A DNA stretch of 6,423 nucleotides. Source: Rhodoferax sp. Lineage in GTDB: Bacteria; Pseudomonadota; Gammaproteobacteria; Burkholderiales; Burkholderiaceae_C. The translations under genes and the position numbers were made by a program. The stretch lies in NCBI GenBank assembly GCA_028711355.1, contig JAQTSL010000167.1, forward strand, positions 1,394-7,816, given 5' to 3'. The notes beneath the pieces were generated by a model. It saw only the letters and a program-made list of their open reading frames with translations, was not told the origin of the DNA and made no database searches. This document shows positions 5,777-6,423 of this stretch, piece after piece. Each line of letters starts with the position of its first letter. Within the stretch, counting starts at the first letter, position 1.

Positions 5777-6423
5777 ATGAAGCCGCTACCAGAACTGATG
5801 TCGTTTTTGGAAGGTCTGCCCGAACCGCACATCCTGTTCGACACCCAGTACCGCATCCTGGCGGCCAATGCCGCATACCGCCATCAGTTCAGCGCGGGAC
5901 ACAGCGTCGTCGGTCGCACCTGCTACGAGGTTTCCCACCAATTCACCGCTCCATGCGATCAGGCCGGAGAAAGCTGTCCGTTGCTACAGGCGCGCACCTC
6001 TGGCCAGCGCGAGCGCGTGTTACACCTGCATCACACCCCCAAGGGCCAGGAATACGTCACGATTGAGTTGGCGCCGCTATTGGATGAATCAGGGGCGCAA
6101 GCCTTTTTCATTGAAAAAATGCAGCCGCTGCAGGTGGCACAAGTTCAGATCAACGCGGCGGGGTTGATCGGCCGATCCCCTGCTTTTCAGGACATGCTGG
6201 CTCTGGTGTCACGTGTGGCGCCCTCCCAAGCCACCGTGCTGCTGCTGGGCGAATCGGGCACCGGCAAAGAGCTGGTTGCGCGCGCGGTGCACGCTGCCAG
6301 CGCCCGTGCCGAGCACGCACTGGTGCCGGTGGACTGCTCCAGCCTGAGCGAAAACCTGTTTGAGTCCGAGTTGTTTGGTCACGAACGCGGCGCTTTTACC
6401 GGTGCTTGCAGCAGCAAGACCGG
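5777..6423 (+). CDS. fisR: FisR-like sulfane-sulfur-responsive sigma-54 activator, 3' end cut by window edge
   Basis: Sigma-54-dependent enhancer-binding protein; 215 codons are visible of a protein usually near 450-480. Seen: an N-terminal sensor domain at about 1-120 of PAS-like character (EPHILFDTQYRILAANAAY) with cysteines C49, C60 and C67, then an AAA+ domain with Walker A GESGTGKE at 158-165 and the sigma-54 contact loop GAFTGA at 205-210. The Walker B part and the C-terminal Fis-type DNA-binding domain lie beyond the window. The 11 and 7 residue steps between the cysteines equal those I recall for FisR of Cupriavidus pinatubonensis (C53, C64, C71), which senses polysulfide or persulfide and activates pdo and sqr genes. 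The ATG at 5777 is the only start after an in-frame TGA at 5756; its ribosome site is weak. Divergent from the MBL-ccoG genes, its likely targets. The family call is firm; the sulfur-sensing role is inferred. Confidence 0.85.
   Translation, partial: MKPLPELMSFLEGLPEPHILFDTQYRILAANAAYRHQFSAGHSVVGRTCYEVSHQFTAPCDQAGESCPLLQARTSGQRERVLHLHHTPKGQEYVTIELAPLLDESGAQAFFIEKMQPLQVAQVQINAAGLIGRSPAFQDMLALVSRVAPSQATVLLLGESGTGKELVARAVHAASARAEHALVPVDCSSLSENLFESELFGHERGAFTGACSSKT

Noticed and set aside
5622..5876. Minus-strand open frame of 84 codons across the divergent gap
   Set aside because: It overlaps the start of the fisR-like gene and the regulatory repeats, has low-complexity cysteine-rich sequence without a family match, and lacks a ribosome site.

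Overview
The window reads as a piece of a Burkholderiales chromosome, probably Comamonadaceae-like. This is inferred from protein style (CcoG, SurE, a RlmD with a widened iron-sulfur cysteine spacing) and from the surE-pcm-nlpD order. No rRNA or other taxonomic marker is present. The region is densely coding. I see no mobile element, tRNA, rRNA or CRISPR array.

Layout. Six genes lie head to tail on the minus strand, read from right to left: an ETHE1/persulfide-dioxygenase-like metallo-beta-lactamase-fold protein (about 5495-4857), ccoG (4844-3408), surE (3346-2576), pcm (2576-1794), nlpD (1782-931) and rlmD (916 to beyond the left edge). Junctions are tight: 12 bp between the MBL gene and ccoG, 61 bp between ccoG and surE, an ATGA stop/start overlap between surE and pcm, a near-overlap between pcm and nlpD, and 14 bp between nlpD and rlmD. 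One gene on the plus strand diverges from this cluster: a sigma-54 activator (5777 to beyond the right edge) whose N-terminal domain has three cysteines spaced as I recall for the sulfane-sulfur sensor FisR.

How the parts fit. The AT-richer gap between the divergent genes holds a good -24/-12 (sigma-54) promoter reading toward the MBL gene. About 110-150 bp upstream of it are a perfect TGGCAGT/ACTGCCA palindrome and a third TGGCAGT half-site, where an enhancer-binding protein would sit. The simplest reading is that the FisR-like protein senses sulfane sulfur and switches on the persulfide-dioxygenase-like gene and, by read-through, ccoG, the copper reductase for cbb3 oxidase assembly. That would link sulfur stress to repair or assembly of the terminal oxidase. 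The MBL protein has lost half of the usual HxHxDH motif but keeps the residues equivalent to the mononuclear iron triad of ETHE1, so it may be a divergent PDO or something new.

The surE-pcm-nlpD block is the classical stationary-phase/repair locus. In E. coli rpoS follows nlpD; here rlmD follows directly.
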